NCBI GenBank assembly: GCA_025024175.1
Contig: QCXZ01000064.1
Coordinates: forward strand, 39,577,325-39,641,324
Length of the DNA: 64,000 nt
Origin: Rhyzopertha dominica
Taxonomy: Eukaryota > Arthropoda > Insecta > Coleoptera > Bostrichidae
Reading direction: 5' to 3'
Shown: in pieces, positions 47,330 through 59,060 of the stretch
How positions within the stretch are numbered: position 1 is the first letter of the stretch
How the letters are laid out: each line of letters starts with the position of its first letter
Program-made: the position numbers and the translations under genes
The notes under the pieces: model-generated
Database searches by the model: none
Seen by the model: the letters and a program-made list of their open reading frames with translations, nothing else
Told to the model about the DNA's origin: nothing

Positions 47330-48880
47330 CAATAACAATAACAGAAGTTTTCTTCAGAAACCAAAAGGCCTGCTACGCAAACAAAAAATCAGAATTATCT
47401 CGAACAAGAACGATGTAACAATAATAAAATCATGCTTTTTAAGGAACCTGATTTATTATAAAACTTTTACATTGAAACATAGAATAAGATTTTTTTTATC
47501 TACTTATTAGTATATATGGGAATACACTTCTTATCATATATGTATAAAACAAAAATTTAACTTTTCTTAATCTAAAAAAACATACAAGTGCTCCAAATAT
47601 TTAACAGTATAAAGATGTTCAATAATAAAACAAAACTTTTGTTCAAAATGTAACAAAACTTAAGTGTACTTATTTATTCAAATAGCTTGCGATACTACCT
47701 TACTTTACTGTTGAAATTTCTAACATAACATACTGAATAAGCGAAATATTCCAAATACTTAAAATCTAATAAAAATACTTGAAAACTTTAGTGACTGTAA
47801 AATATACAAAATATAATAAATAAATAATTCACACTTACTTAACTATCTGATATATTAGCTAAATAATCTAATAATCTAAATAATGAGTTGGTTGCAAACC
47901 TGTCGTCTGCAACCCTTCAAGCCCCTAAAATAAAACAAAAATATTAAGATTTCGGACAAGGAGAGTATAATCTTTAATTTATTATTTTTTTAAAGTAAAA
48001 ATTATGCAAATAGTGCCCATGTCTATTACGTATGTACACTATGAGAACAATTGAAAAAGAAATAGTAATAGTTTTTAAACATCCCATATTAATATCAACA
48101 AACACATCAACTCATATATATGTATATTCATATAAACGCAACATGAAATAACTTTTACTTACTGATTATTATTATTCAAACTATTAAGTAACCAACTTAA
48201 TCAAAACAAAAAAAAACTTTTAAAAAATGCTTAATAATAGTTAAGAATTTTTAAACACCCTCTATCATCTTTAGTCAGTCATGCAAAAACTTAAGTCATA
48301 AGTAATCTCAGCAAATTTTAGTGCACTTCCAATATAAGAAATGACATATCAACTAAATAAACCTTAAGATATTTTAATCAATTGTTTGAGCGTATTTAGT
48401 AAAATATATTATGTAATGTACACACGTAATTTTTCATTTGAAATGTATTCGCCCCAGTGGACTACAAAATTCCATAGGAAAGAGAAAGTTAATGGTAATA
48501 TATGCTTTTTCATGTTGTGCACAGCCTAGACATGATTTAGACCAACATCAATGTTCGTTTAGGCAAGCTGTTACTATTCTAATTCTTTATTCTTTTGGAA
48601 CATTTTAGATATTTAAAATTTTTTAACATCTGAAGCTGAAGTGTCGATATTGTTGCAAATAACTGTTGTACCTATTATCATTTGCTCTTTCTTTCATATG
48701 TAACTTTTTACATAACCTGTAGGTATTTGCAAAAGTAAGATATTATCATTATATGAATGAAATATATTCGAATTATTTCAATAAGAGTAAAACTGACTCC
48801 AATAAATAAAGTAAAATAAATCTCACCAACAATAATTTATGTGCGTATGCAATACTAAGATCCCATGGTTTCCAGAATAT
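47330..48880. other. Very AT-rich stretch without recognised gene
   Basis: No frame or motif I can support. Confidence 0.5.
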
Positions 48881-48884
48881 CTTA

Positions 48885-49005
48885 TATTTCGCCATGATCG
48901 TTATCGGGAAGCAAAGCAGTCCTGTTGCAGAATAAATGTTGCATGATTCCGTAAACTTGTCATATTCCGCCATGATCGCTATCACGAAACAAAGCAGCCC
49001 TGCAG
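48885..49005 (+). repeat. ~46-bp direct repeat, two copies
   Basis: 48885-48930 and 48962-49005 share CGCCATGATCG.TATC, GAA.CAAAGCAG.CCTG and CAG words, 77 bp apart. Confidence 0.8.
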
Positions 49006-49009
49006 TATA

Positions 49010-50415
49010 TACACTCTGTAAAAATGATCAAATATAGTTTAACAAGGCTATCTTGTGTATAACGTTTTTGTGATCTTATAGGTTAGCTTAACCTATCAAA
49101 TAATCTAACCACACTTTAAGACATACAGCCACGCAAATACTTTGATAGTAACAAAATAATTACCGAATAAAGTGTACTTACCGTATACTTATCCAAGTGT
49201 ATGGCACACCACCGAAAGATGGAAAACGAAAACAGAAATGGCGAAATCATATGTTTATCGTTTACAACGAAATACGTACGAGGTACGACAAAGACATTAT
49301 GCTGCTGCTAACGAACAGGGTACGTTTTGTACCGATCTTTACCGATTCGGATTATAACGTTAATCATTGAAGCTGATAAGCGGAACGATTTGTTCGAATT
49401 ACTAATACGCTGCTGCCACAACAATATAGTATTTAAAGTAAAACTGAGTAACTACAAGCATTTGATAACTGTTAGAGCAACAAAAGTTTACTACAAACAG
49501 CAATTTCTCTATGTTCATGCAAAATTTCATGTTAACAATTAAAAATTTGTGAACACAAGTAAGTCATTTTTCAGTGTTGAAATAGGATAATCCATTGCAG
49601 TTATGTAGGTTACAAATGAGACCCTGGGGCAGCTTTAGCTTAAATCCCTCATAAACTTTAGAATGGCTTATTATTATTCACAAAACCTATTAAAAATCGC
49701 CCTATGCCGGACACAATAGAAAGTTTCGTAGAAACATTACACTGATTTGCTACATCGCAGACATAATTTCGTTCATACTGCGCACTGACGTCACTCCTTG
49801 AAACAAAATTTAATTTAAAGCGGCGTTGTACATGATATATTTTGACTAAACATCTGCGTTTTCAAAAAAGTTTCCACTTTTATAACAAAAGGAAACTTCT
49901 TGTTCAAGTCTTTATTTTTTGTTATTGTGGCCCATCACGCAGGAGTTTTTTTAAAGCATGGATCACAATGTAGCTACATGAAGAATTAGCAAGCAGTTGC
50001 CTTAATAGAACACATCTCTATACAAATGTTTAAAAGGTTAACTATTTTCATTTTATAATTTTTTTCACAGATATTTACAACATATAGGGGATTCACCCAA
50101 GAAGTATTATTGATTATTATATATCACTACATCAATATCTTAAACCTCAGTGTAATAATGGTGCTTTTTCCTTACCTTTCATCGAGAGATTTGGTTATTT
50201 AGTATTCATAAAGACTACCACCGTTTTACTTAACATACTGTATATTGAACAGAACATCCGTTCTTGCCTTCTACAATACTTGCTTAAATCTAACTTAAGG
50301 TTATTCGCGTTCATCGAAGGTAAGTACACTCGCTCGCAGAAATGGTGTTCCTGCAACTTATGCAATACACTTCGATCAACAGTAAATGAATATTGTCTAC
50401 TAATTAACTATACCA
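49010..50415. other. AT-rich stretch; may contain a decayed LTR
   Basis: A TGT following the purine-rich GCCGGAGG on the minus strand at 50420 is a plausible LTR start for the Gypsy fossil, so part of this stretch may be its 3' LTR. The other LTR edge was not found. A CRE-type TGACGTCA lies near 49787. Confidence 0.35.
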
Positions 50416-50469
50416 TTACACCTCCGGCGCGATAGAGAAAAAAAATTGCATTTTTTTTATATTCACAAC

Positions 50470-52020
50470 TTAACAACGATACAACTTAACCCTATTTTTA
50501 TGTACTTCCATCTGTTTATTGTCCGCTTTTATTACGATATTTGAATGGGTGTCTTTCATAACAACGTAAGGTCCATTGAAGAGTTCATCGCTTTTATTAT
50601 TCAAAGCACTCCTTAATAAAACTTTACTACCTGGTTCAAATTAAACACATTTCGAATTCGTGTCAATCTAACCTTTCTTTTTGCCTTTGATATGATTAAA
50701 TTATTTCTCGCATCGTCACATGCTTTTTGTATTCTGGATTTAAGTTCTATTGGATAATTATCAAAATTATAAAAAGGATCTATAGTATTTTTCAAATTAG
50801 AAGGTAAAGTTCCATGTCTGCCAAAAACTAACTCAAAGGGGGTATACTTAGTTTCGCTGTGAACAGTATTGTTATATAAAAAATTACCAAAACGGTAGCC
50901 ATGTACTCCACAAACTAGGATAATTGGCGCATTGTATTCGGAGATAAGAACGTAAAGATTTGTGTGAATTTTCTAACGATCCAATTGTTTCGTGATGATG
51001 TCCTGTTGAATTTAGTTGTTTAATTTGTAATAACTTACAAGTTTCTTTAAATACGTTGGAAAGAAATTAAGTACCTTGATCGGTAACAACTTCTTGTGGA
51101 ATACCGTAACGAAGAATACAGTTTTCGGCTTCTTTGTTTGGAATAGGATAACACTCTAAAAATTTGCTAAGATCGTATTGAATAGTTAAAATATAATTAT
51201 TATTTTCGTCTGTTTCTAACGGTCCATCAATATCGAGAAATATTTTCTGAAAAGCAAAGGAACTGGTTGTTGTTAAGGATAAAGGTTGTTTTTTGATTGT
51301 ATGGTATTTACATTTTTGACAAGATTCACATCTTCTTCGAACTTTTTCAATATCACTGTACATACCATGCCATAAATATTTTCTCTTGATGCTATTAAAC
51401 ATACGGCTTATTCCTGAATGTCCGCCTGTAGGTAAAATATGATAGTCGTTAATGATTAGTTGTTGGGTTTCTTTGTCATTTATTGTTTTGACAATACAAA
51501 ATTTTAAACCGGCTTGTATTCTCTTTTTCGTTTTATGTACATACGTTATCACATTCTCGTTATATTAATTACGTATAATTAAAATTTATGGAATTCAATA
51601 TCTATCAAATATACTTTTTAGATCTCGCAATGCCGCTTCGTAGGCTGACATTGACACAGAGTCCTTTCTTAAATACAAATTATTTGTACTTTTATCGTAA
51701 AACACATTTCCAGTTTTGTAAATGTTGTGAACATGTTCATCTTTACGCAATATGTTAGTTAATTGTTCTTCTGTTATACATTCAAGTATAGCACATTTTG
51801 CAGGTGGTTTCAAGAGTTCAACGACTCCAGGGTGATCAGTCCTTTTATCTGATGTATCTGTCTTGGAACCATCGGCAGAAAATGAATTTGTTCTCTTAAG
51901 CTGACTTCTAGTCATTACATGAACACCTTGATTTGAATTTTTTAATTCGTCAGAAGTTATTGTAATACGCGACAAAGCCTCTGCTGTCACGTTTTCAGTT
52001 CCTCTGACATATCGCGCAAC
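50470..52020 (-). pseudogene. Gypsy-type pol fossil (RNase H end and integrase)
   Basis: The minus strand starts at 52020 with the end of RNase H (VARYVRGTENVTAEALSR). It continues through a linker (to 51595) into integrase. The HHCC finger is in 51552-51067 (GGHSGISRMF, YLWHGMYSDI, CESCQKCKYH). The core has FLDIDGPL with the first Asp, then RYGIPQEVVTDQGT with the second Asp. A frameshifted stretch follows with a decayed Glu region (GSLENSHKSL). YTPFELVFGRHGTLPSN is near 50830 and a GPYVV domain near 50550, ending at 50470. RT and gag are missing. It belongs to a Gypsy lineage different from the env-bearing element (412/Mdg1 or Osvaldo-like by impression). Confidence 0.85.
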
Positions 52021-52029
52021 ATTTAGGTA

Positions 52030-54515
52030 GGATCTAGGAACTGCCTATGCCGGCTTACGACAACGACACATTCCAGACCGGAATATCGTTTTTATTGTTA
52101 CTGTACAGTCTATTAGGTAGTGATAGTATTAAACGGCAACAGTAATAAAGTTGGCGTTTTTATTACTGAGGATAACTGCTTTTCAGAGTTTTTTTGCGAT
52201 TCAAATTGCTTTTTTTGCTTACAGTATACATCATTTTATAAATGAATAATTCGCTTTTCTCAAACATGCAGGAATTTGTTAAAACAGTTTTACGTGGGTA
52301 CCTATTATTTCCTACGGGAAAGCTTTACCAATAAGAAATATCTCATACATACATACATTACAAACTTTAAGAAATTATCTGATCTACCTCAGTTTCATAT
52401 TCCTTCCACAACTGTTCGAATAGAAATGTTTGGAACGAACCCTGGCATTAGCGATATTAAGCTTATTTGCACGTTTACAGAAAAATGTATTTGGGAACGG
52501 AAAAACATCAAACCGCCAGCAAAACGTGTGGTTATCAGTGCGGCATCTTGCCACTGCACTGCGCATTTTTTAACTTTGTAACATTTTGCAAATTGTAAGA
52601 ACGGCAAAACGAATTCAGACAAGCTTAAAACACGTAAATGGGTGTGCCGTCGAGTCGCTCGGATTCCGAAATTCCTCGGCCACATGCGCAATATCATATG
52701 AAATGCGTTCTGAAGGTATTCAAGTGAAAAAAAAGATAATAAAATTTCAAACTTATTTTGTTTAAATACACTAATATTGGCTACTATTATTGCAGTAAAT
52801 CTTATAAGTATCGCATTTTAACTACTACCTATCATGTTATAATCATGTTAGTGAATATATCCTTGAAAGTGGTTTTAAGTTTTATACTTTTCTATAGTCT
52901 ATATGTTATATTACGGGAATTTTTGGTTATATTTAAATATGCCTGCATAGAGTTATACCAAAGGAATAAGAAATAAAGACATATGAATACACATCGCATT
53001 AATAACAATGTGCTATTTAAAGCGGATCATCACAATTATCCTGTGTGCCAGATATATTAAAATTAATTTGTTCAGATCATAAGTGTTTTTTAGATAATAT
53101 TTAATAAATTACTATAAACACACTAGTGTTTCATTACAAAAAATATTGCATAATAAAGAGGCCAATTCGTCAAGATCGATTATCTTTTGAACGCATTATC
53201 TTTTAAAGCCTATCAGGGTCCTGTTATTCCAGTTTCTTCAATATTTTGTGTATTTAAATCGAATGCAATTTCAATATAAGTAAACAAATTTCTGATGTAT
53301 TTTAGTTACTTTGGTGTAGTCGTATTTGTTTTCTCTATTATTTTGTTTGTAATAATTTGTAATTCCGTTACTCAAATGGCAAACTTTGAAAGAAATAACA
53401 ATAAATCGATTATGTTAATATTAGGTATACCTTCACTCAGAATGCCGAACAAACTATTAAGAAGCGTCCCTGGTTTTGCCGGCGAATTTAACCTTTTACT
53501 GATTGCCGATACGTGGCGCCCCATGTCAAGTGTTTAATTTTTGAATTAGTTAAGCATAATGCGACACAATTTCCTTTTTACTGATTAAACGTTAAGTTTT
53601 ATTTTAATTTCAAGTTCTAAATCTACAAACATTAGCACATTCAGTTTATTGCCTTAAGTATAAAATTACCGTACCTATAATAACAATTCTTATTGTAATT
53701 TAACAATTAAGAAGCTATGTACCACCGCACATTTATTAGTTTTTTCTGCTCTAAGCGACCTTAAATTTTGCAAAATCGGATGTTAAACAACGAATTTAGC
53801 AAAACTATGATACGCTCAAAAACGCTTAAAAAGTAAATGAAACTTGTGAAACAGTACTTAATTTTAAAAAATGGAGCACCTAACCTTATCCCTGTTGTAA
53901 CTGTTCAGAGCATATTGAAAGTTTATATAACATATTACTAAGTTACGTTATGCGATTCTTTTAAATAAAAAATGTAAAAATCTTACACTTGTTAGTTGCT
54001 GCCATCTACCTCTATCGCCCTCATTCTAAAAGACTGCTAATTTGGTACCGTGACAGATGCCAAAGTTCCTAATCCATTTAAGTAGAGTTACCCATAGTTA
54101 ATATTAAATAAAATAATAAGCAATTCTCTAACATTACAAAAGATGGCGTTAAACACATTTTATGAAAACGTATAAGTGTTCTACGTTATTTTGGAAATAC
54201 ATTTTATGGAGATATTTTGACATATGGCGCTAAAAACATCGTCAGTTCCACTCTATCGGGAGTGGGCAATCTAGGTAGGGCTATCTCTGGTACTTATTCG
54301 AACTAAGGAATATTACTAGACCATGCAGATTTATCTGGTTGTGTAAAACTTAACGGATTCTAATGGTAACATCTTTGCTTCCAATATTAGATGGACCGAA
54401 CTATAAAGCTGCTTTGATTCATCAGGTCTCTTAGTTTAGTTAGGTTCCGAAGCAGTCTCAATTAACTTATCGAATTTGTTCTATGCAGTTGAATAATCAT
54501 CGTATTACTAATCTA
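52030..54515. other. AT-rich stretch without recognised gene
   Basis: Frames at 52276-52581 and 53295-53537 show no known domain. A TGGCGCCCCATGTCA at 53513 looks superficially like a PBS but has no LTR beside it. Confidence 0.4.
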
Positions 54516-54518
54516 ATC

Positions 54519-54615
54519 GCAGCAGGTGGTCCGCATGACCACGTGCTGCATGCGCCAGCGCCATCCTCGTTATATAATTTGCATTTCTCGTTTCCCGTTT
54601 GGCTGCATTAATGAA
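54519..54615. promoter_or_regulatory. E-box palindrome plus octamer cluster
   Basis: GCAGCAGGTGGTC (54519-54531) and GACCACGTGCTGC (54537-54549) form a 12/13 inverted repeat around CGCAT, carrying CAGGTG and CACGTG E-boxes. A POU octamer ATTTGCAT lies at 54577-54584, and a CATTAATG homeodomain-type word near 54606-54613. The density suggests an enhancer or a structured RNA; function is inferred only. Confidence 0.4.
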
Positions 54616-54624
54616 ATTAGCACT

Positions 54625-56785
54625 AAGTTATCAGAATTACTGTCAGCTGCCTTCCGGAGATTGCTCTCTCGAGGAGCTTAAATTTTATTGGCATACTCTC
54701 AATATGAATCCATTGAAACTGCAGCGTTATTGGCGGATGGAGCAGAATCTTGTCTTCGAGTAGAGGAATAGATATTTTTTTGGTTGTTCCTTTTATTGCG
54801 TGCTTGGAATTAGTTAACGCCAAGCTCTAACTAATAAACGAAAAGAATAATTGGGAGTAGATATACCATAATAAGTTGTAAAAAATGGTTTCTAAAACGT
54901 ACATTGCGGATTTGGAAAAAATATGCGACTTTCTGATTACTAATTAGGAGTGTCAAGCTTTTAAAGCCAGAGTTAAGTTATTCTGTCTTTGCATGTCGTT
55001 TCTTAAAGGCTTGTCGTAAAAATCACTATATGTATTTACTAAAAACTATGGGATTTGTATGCATACATGTTTTCAAAAAACCTTATCCATTGAATTCATA
55101 AAAAGCTTAAAACACTGGTCTGTTATAAGAAATCCTGTTAAAAAAATTTAAGAGGTTTCGAGGCCACAAGATTTCGTCTAACTGACCCGAACTAAACATT
55201 TATTTTGAACTCATTTTGAAAGCAACGCTATCTAACACTATTTGGGTTTTCGTCGGGTCACACGTGAACATTTTTCATGATTGATACTTCATCCGTAAAG
55301 AAGTATTTCTGTGTTGATTGGTGCTAAATTTACTAAATCATATTCTTAATGCTGCAGGTGTCATTTTTGTAAAATTCATGGTTATCAAACAATGAAAACA
55401 ATTCATTTGTTTGAAATTGTTGCGGCCTATCAGATGCTAACGTATTAAAGCAATGAGTAGTGATTGCACTTGCAACTAATTACTTCCACATCCAACAGAT
55501 GGGAAGAATTGTATCGCGAAAAAAATTTAACACATTTTTTATTTGCTCATTCGATTGAAAATGGTTGAAAACGTAAAAAAACAAAATTTGAGCAAAAAAA
55601 TTATTGTCTGTGTTTCTGTGGTTTTGTTTGTGGACACGATAACTTTCGAAAGACTTAATATATGAACTTGAAAGGCAAACGTATAGATCTCAACTACCCA
55701 AAGCGAGTAGTAGTAGGAATTAAGCTAAAGAAATTAAGTTAAAAGGCCAAATTGACCTATATCGTTCTATTTATTCTAGTAGTTGTATACAAACTGTAAT
55801 TCAATGTTACACGTTATCTACTTAAAATTAAAATTCAGTTTCAACAACACATATTTTATAGTTTTTCAATTCTGTTTCTACCACATATAAAGGCATTTAA
55901 ATATACCTACATTGTGTGTTTAGTGCTTAATTCTTGGTTGCACCATTGTATAAAACCTATTGTTATATAATCCTTTGGAAAAATGCTATCCATATGAATA
56001 CGGCAATTTATTCGGNATTAAATACGATTCCAAATTCCAAATCATCAAGTAGTTGGCACTACTCACAAAAAACGCTCTATAACGCACTATAGGAGAGTTT
56101 TTTTGCGAATGGCGGAAATGAACAGTACTTGCTATTATAATAAACTCGTCTGTATCGCGTAATGAAACACAGATGGGTGCGCAAACAAGTATATTCAATA
56201 CAAAGGAATTGGTAAAGATAACCAAAACACACCCGTGGCAATAACCTATTTGATAAGCGCTTAACCACATAACCGCATATTACTATTACAATATAATATC
56301 ACACATGCTTTTTGTGTTTATATTTATCCTCTTTTTCTTAATAATATTCACTGCCCACAATTTAAAAATGCTAATACGATATAACAAAAACAGCCCTATT
56401 ACACACCAATCCCGTATTTTTCAAGCATTAAAGTACTGTTCTTAATATTTTATGTATCTGCCGCCAGATGTCGTGTCACTATTGTAAATTTGCCTATTAC
56501 TTACACCGCAGAAAGCTGCACATATTATTTCTTGTCATAGCACTACAAAACCCGATAGATTGCCCTCTATCCACGAAATACAAACATGCACAATGCCGAT
56601 ATATTCCTCTAAATTCGATGATTTGGAGCTTCACAAAGCATGTTATTGTTGCGGGTCAAAATAAAAAAGTAGCGTTATTTTTGTGTCTCTCACGCTTACA
56701 ACAGATTACCTACTTCCATGGAGACACTATGGAGGTTACATATAAAGACTGTAAGAAGACCTAAACAGATAGGTGTTGAAATAAG
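54625..56785. other. AT-rich stretch without recognised gene
   Basis: Nothing supportable; frames at 55986-56270 (minus) and 56468-56764 (plus) are not recognised. Confidence 0.45.
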
Positions 56786-56789
56786 GATT

Positions 56790-57080
56790 TATACGAGCTG
56801 AACACGGATTGTTCCTCACCAACAAGCTCTACCTTCTCTAGAATATCATCTCGTCATCCCCTGATTGAATCTGACGGGCCAAAGTCAATAACTGCTAATA
56901 AAATTGAAGTCGATTGGCAATGACACCAGTGATACGAGCCGAAGGAACTGGATATAACGATACAGTGATGAAAACTTACTCGCGCCCCTTCTAATAAACG
57001 GGAAACTATAAGCAGTGATGCTGTTAGGCTTCCGAAGCTTTAGGAACAGGTTGTTGGCAGTTGCGGCGGAGAAGCGGTGT
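56790..57080. other. GC-richer non-coding island
   Basis: Compositionally like the islands at 4560 and 25430, with no credible frame. A candidate conserved non-coding element only. Confidence 0.2.
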
Positions 57081-57084
57081 GGAT

Positions 57085-58395
57085 ATATAGGCTGTTAATT
57101 TACAATTAAGTTATTAATTTTTAAAGCTGCAATTTTTTTTATAAAAGTCAGTAGGTTATTTCTATTAGCTTCCTAGCTAATGGAGGATAGCACAGATAAC
57201 ACGATGATGATCTCTAAACATTAAACAGTAGGAAACTATAATAATGAAACAACTGTTCGTTTAGAATCAATAAAAGTTTTAAATTAACGACCTTAATTTT
57301 TTTTTTGCACTACGAATTATTTGAATAACTTGAGGTAATCAGCGGTTTACTTAATTAGATTTATTAAAGAAGGGATATTTCCAATAATTGTATTTTCTAA
57401 CAATTGCATTGGTCCTGGGTTATATTCGAAGGTTTGGATTTAAATAAGAATTAGTCACCGGCAATTTGCAAATCACGCCACCGAAAAGTATAAAAAAAAC
57501 TAACCAGAGTATGTAAGACAAAACACAAAGCGCAATAATTGTTCTCGTAACATAAACAATGTTATTTAATACACGCAATGCAGATGTAAGTAAGATAATT
57601 AGTTACTATATGTATATATTACACAAACAATGATAATTGAGATTGCCTAAGCTTTGTGAATCAATAATCGTTATTTTATGTCAGTTAAATAACACAAATT
57701 TTCAAGTTATCTGAAGAAGACAATAATTTGATACATGTAAGAATGACTTTAAACGCCACGGTGAAAACGAATGCGACAATTTCAGATCAAAACAAGTTTG
57801 GTATTAACATATCGAAATAATTTATTGTGACAGCCTGCTTCACTGTACATATCTAAATTAAACAATGTGAATTTCAAATTACCAAAAACTATGAATGTTG
57901 TCATATTTCAAGCAACAATGCAACATCTTTGGGCGTCGTTTTAGTAACAACTTAGAACACAGACGCTTGAAAAGACATCTCTTGATCAAGCCTTATTATA
58001 TCAGAACCTTTCTGCACTCCCATTTTGCTTATAATTGCAGTCAATTTAATTGATATTTCTCAATGAATCAGAATTTTAGTTGATATAATAGACAGCCACT
58101 GTAGCTGATACATTTTCTTGTCAAAGTATGTACTGAACTGAATTAGATCAACAGAGAATTCAATAAAGAAAATGGGTTAATAGGAAAAAATATGCCTGTT
58201 GGCAACCTATACAGCATATAAAATTGTACAAAACTCTAGCGGTTAGGCTTTCTAATAAATTCTCTGTAATAAGAGTGTACACAGTGCTTCATTCAAAAAT
58301 TCACACCGATCAGGATTACTGAGCAGTTAATAATTGGATAACTAAAAGCAACTCGGCGATAGTTATTAACTTGACTGCATTACGTATTTGAAAAT
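57085..58395. other. AT-rich stretch without recognised gene
   Basis: No gene or repeat identified. Confidence 0.5.
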
Positions 58396-58397
58396 TG

Positions 58398-58517
58398 CTG
58401 ATAACCACTGAACAACGCGTTATTAACAAGATTTTAAGGCTGACGAAAGAGTTCGATAAAAAGGCACTTCCGAAAATCCAAGTGTATAATTGGTATAAGA
58501 AATTTTTCTCTGGCTAG
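58398..58517 (+). pseudogene. mariner transposase N-terminal fragment
   Basis: Forty open codons read LITTEQRVINKILRLTKEF then KKALPKIQVYNWYKKFFSG, ending in TAG. EQRV..K and the Q-V-x-x-W-x-K-x-F-x-x-G pattern match the first helix-turn-helix of mariner/SETMAR-type transposases. It ends 25 bp before the LTR element at 58543 and no further transposase is visible before it. Confidence 0.6.
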
Positions 58518-58542
58518 TAAATTACAATAGTTCGCTCTCATG

Positions 58543-58762
58543 AATTACATCATGCACCGTCCGAGATTCCCAAGAGAAAATGCTGCGTCGGCAGCTACAG
58601 GACACCGCCGCCGCGATAGTTCACTTGGGTTCAGGAGAACAAGAAAATGTTAATTAGATTGTAGCATTCATACTGTTAAGTTGTAGGAGTAGAACATTAG
58701 TTGTAATTTCAAGTAAGAAATAAATTTTTAAAAAGAGACTTCGGCGTCGTAAACAGTTAATT
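58543..58762 (+). repeat. 5' LTR, copy 3 (220 bp)
   Basis: Same as the LTR at 41721-41940 except for a T in place of C near 58651. Confidence 0.93.
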
Positions 58763-58779
58763 GGCGCAGTCAGTAGGAT
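58762..58779 (+). promoter_or_regulatory. Primer-binding site, copy 3
   Basis: tRNA-Ser-type PBS, first base shared with the LTR end. Confidence 0.8.
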
Positions 58780-59020
58780 ATCCGGGATTACGACGTATCG
58801 AACGCGTAATTTTCGTATCTTCGATTGACCGGATATTCCGAACGTTGGTGATCGGTTTTCGCGAAAGTTCTCGGACGGCACCCTCTGTCTATCGAAGACC
58901 CAGCCAGACCTTCCAGGAGCTATCATCACCGGGGATTGGGACACCATTGCCTAATTCCGCAAGGACGACCACCCTGAGGAAGCGAATATTCCAACCAGAG
59001 GTCACCCTTATAGAAATACG

Positions 59021-59052
59021 ATGCTGAAGAGAATCATTCACCTAATGTAAGT
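59021..59052 (+). other. Env leader ATG and splice donor, copy 3
   Basis: ATG at 59021 and GTAAGT at 59047-59052, conserved. Confidence 0.7.
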
Positions 59053-59060
59053 ACAATTTG

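Noticed and set aside
15856..49795. Three CRE palindromes TGACGTCA (15856, ~46241, ~49787)
   Set aside because: The number is close to chance for this window size and base composition.
53513..53530. TGGCGCCCCATGTCA resembling a tRNA-Lys/Arg primer site
   Set aside because: There is no LTR end next to it and no plus-strand retroelement downstream.
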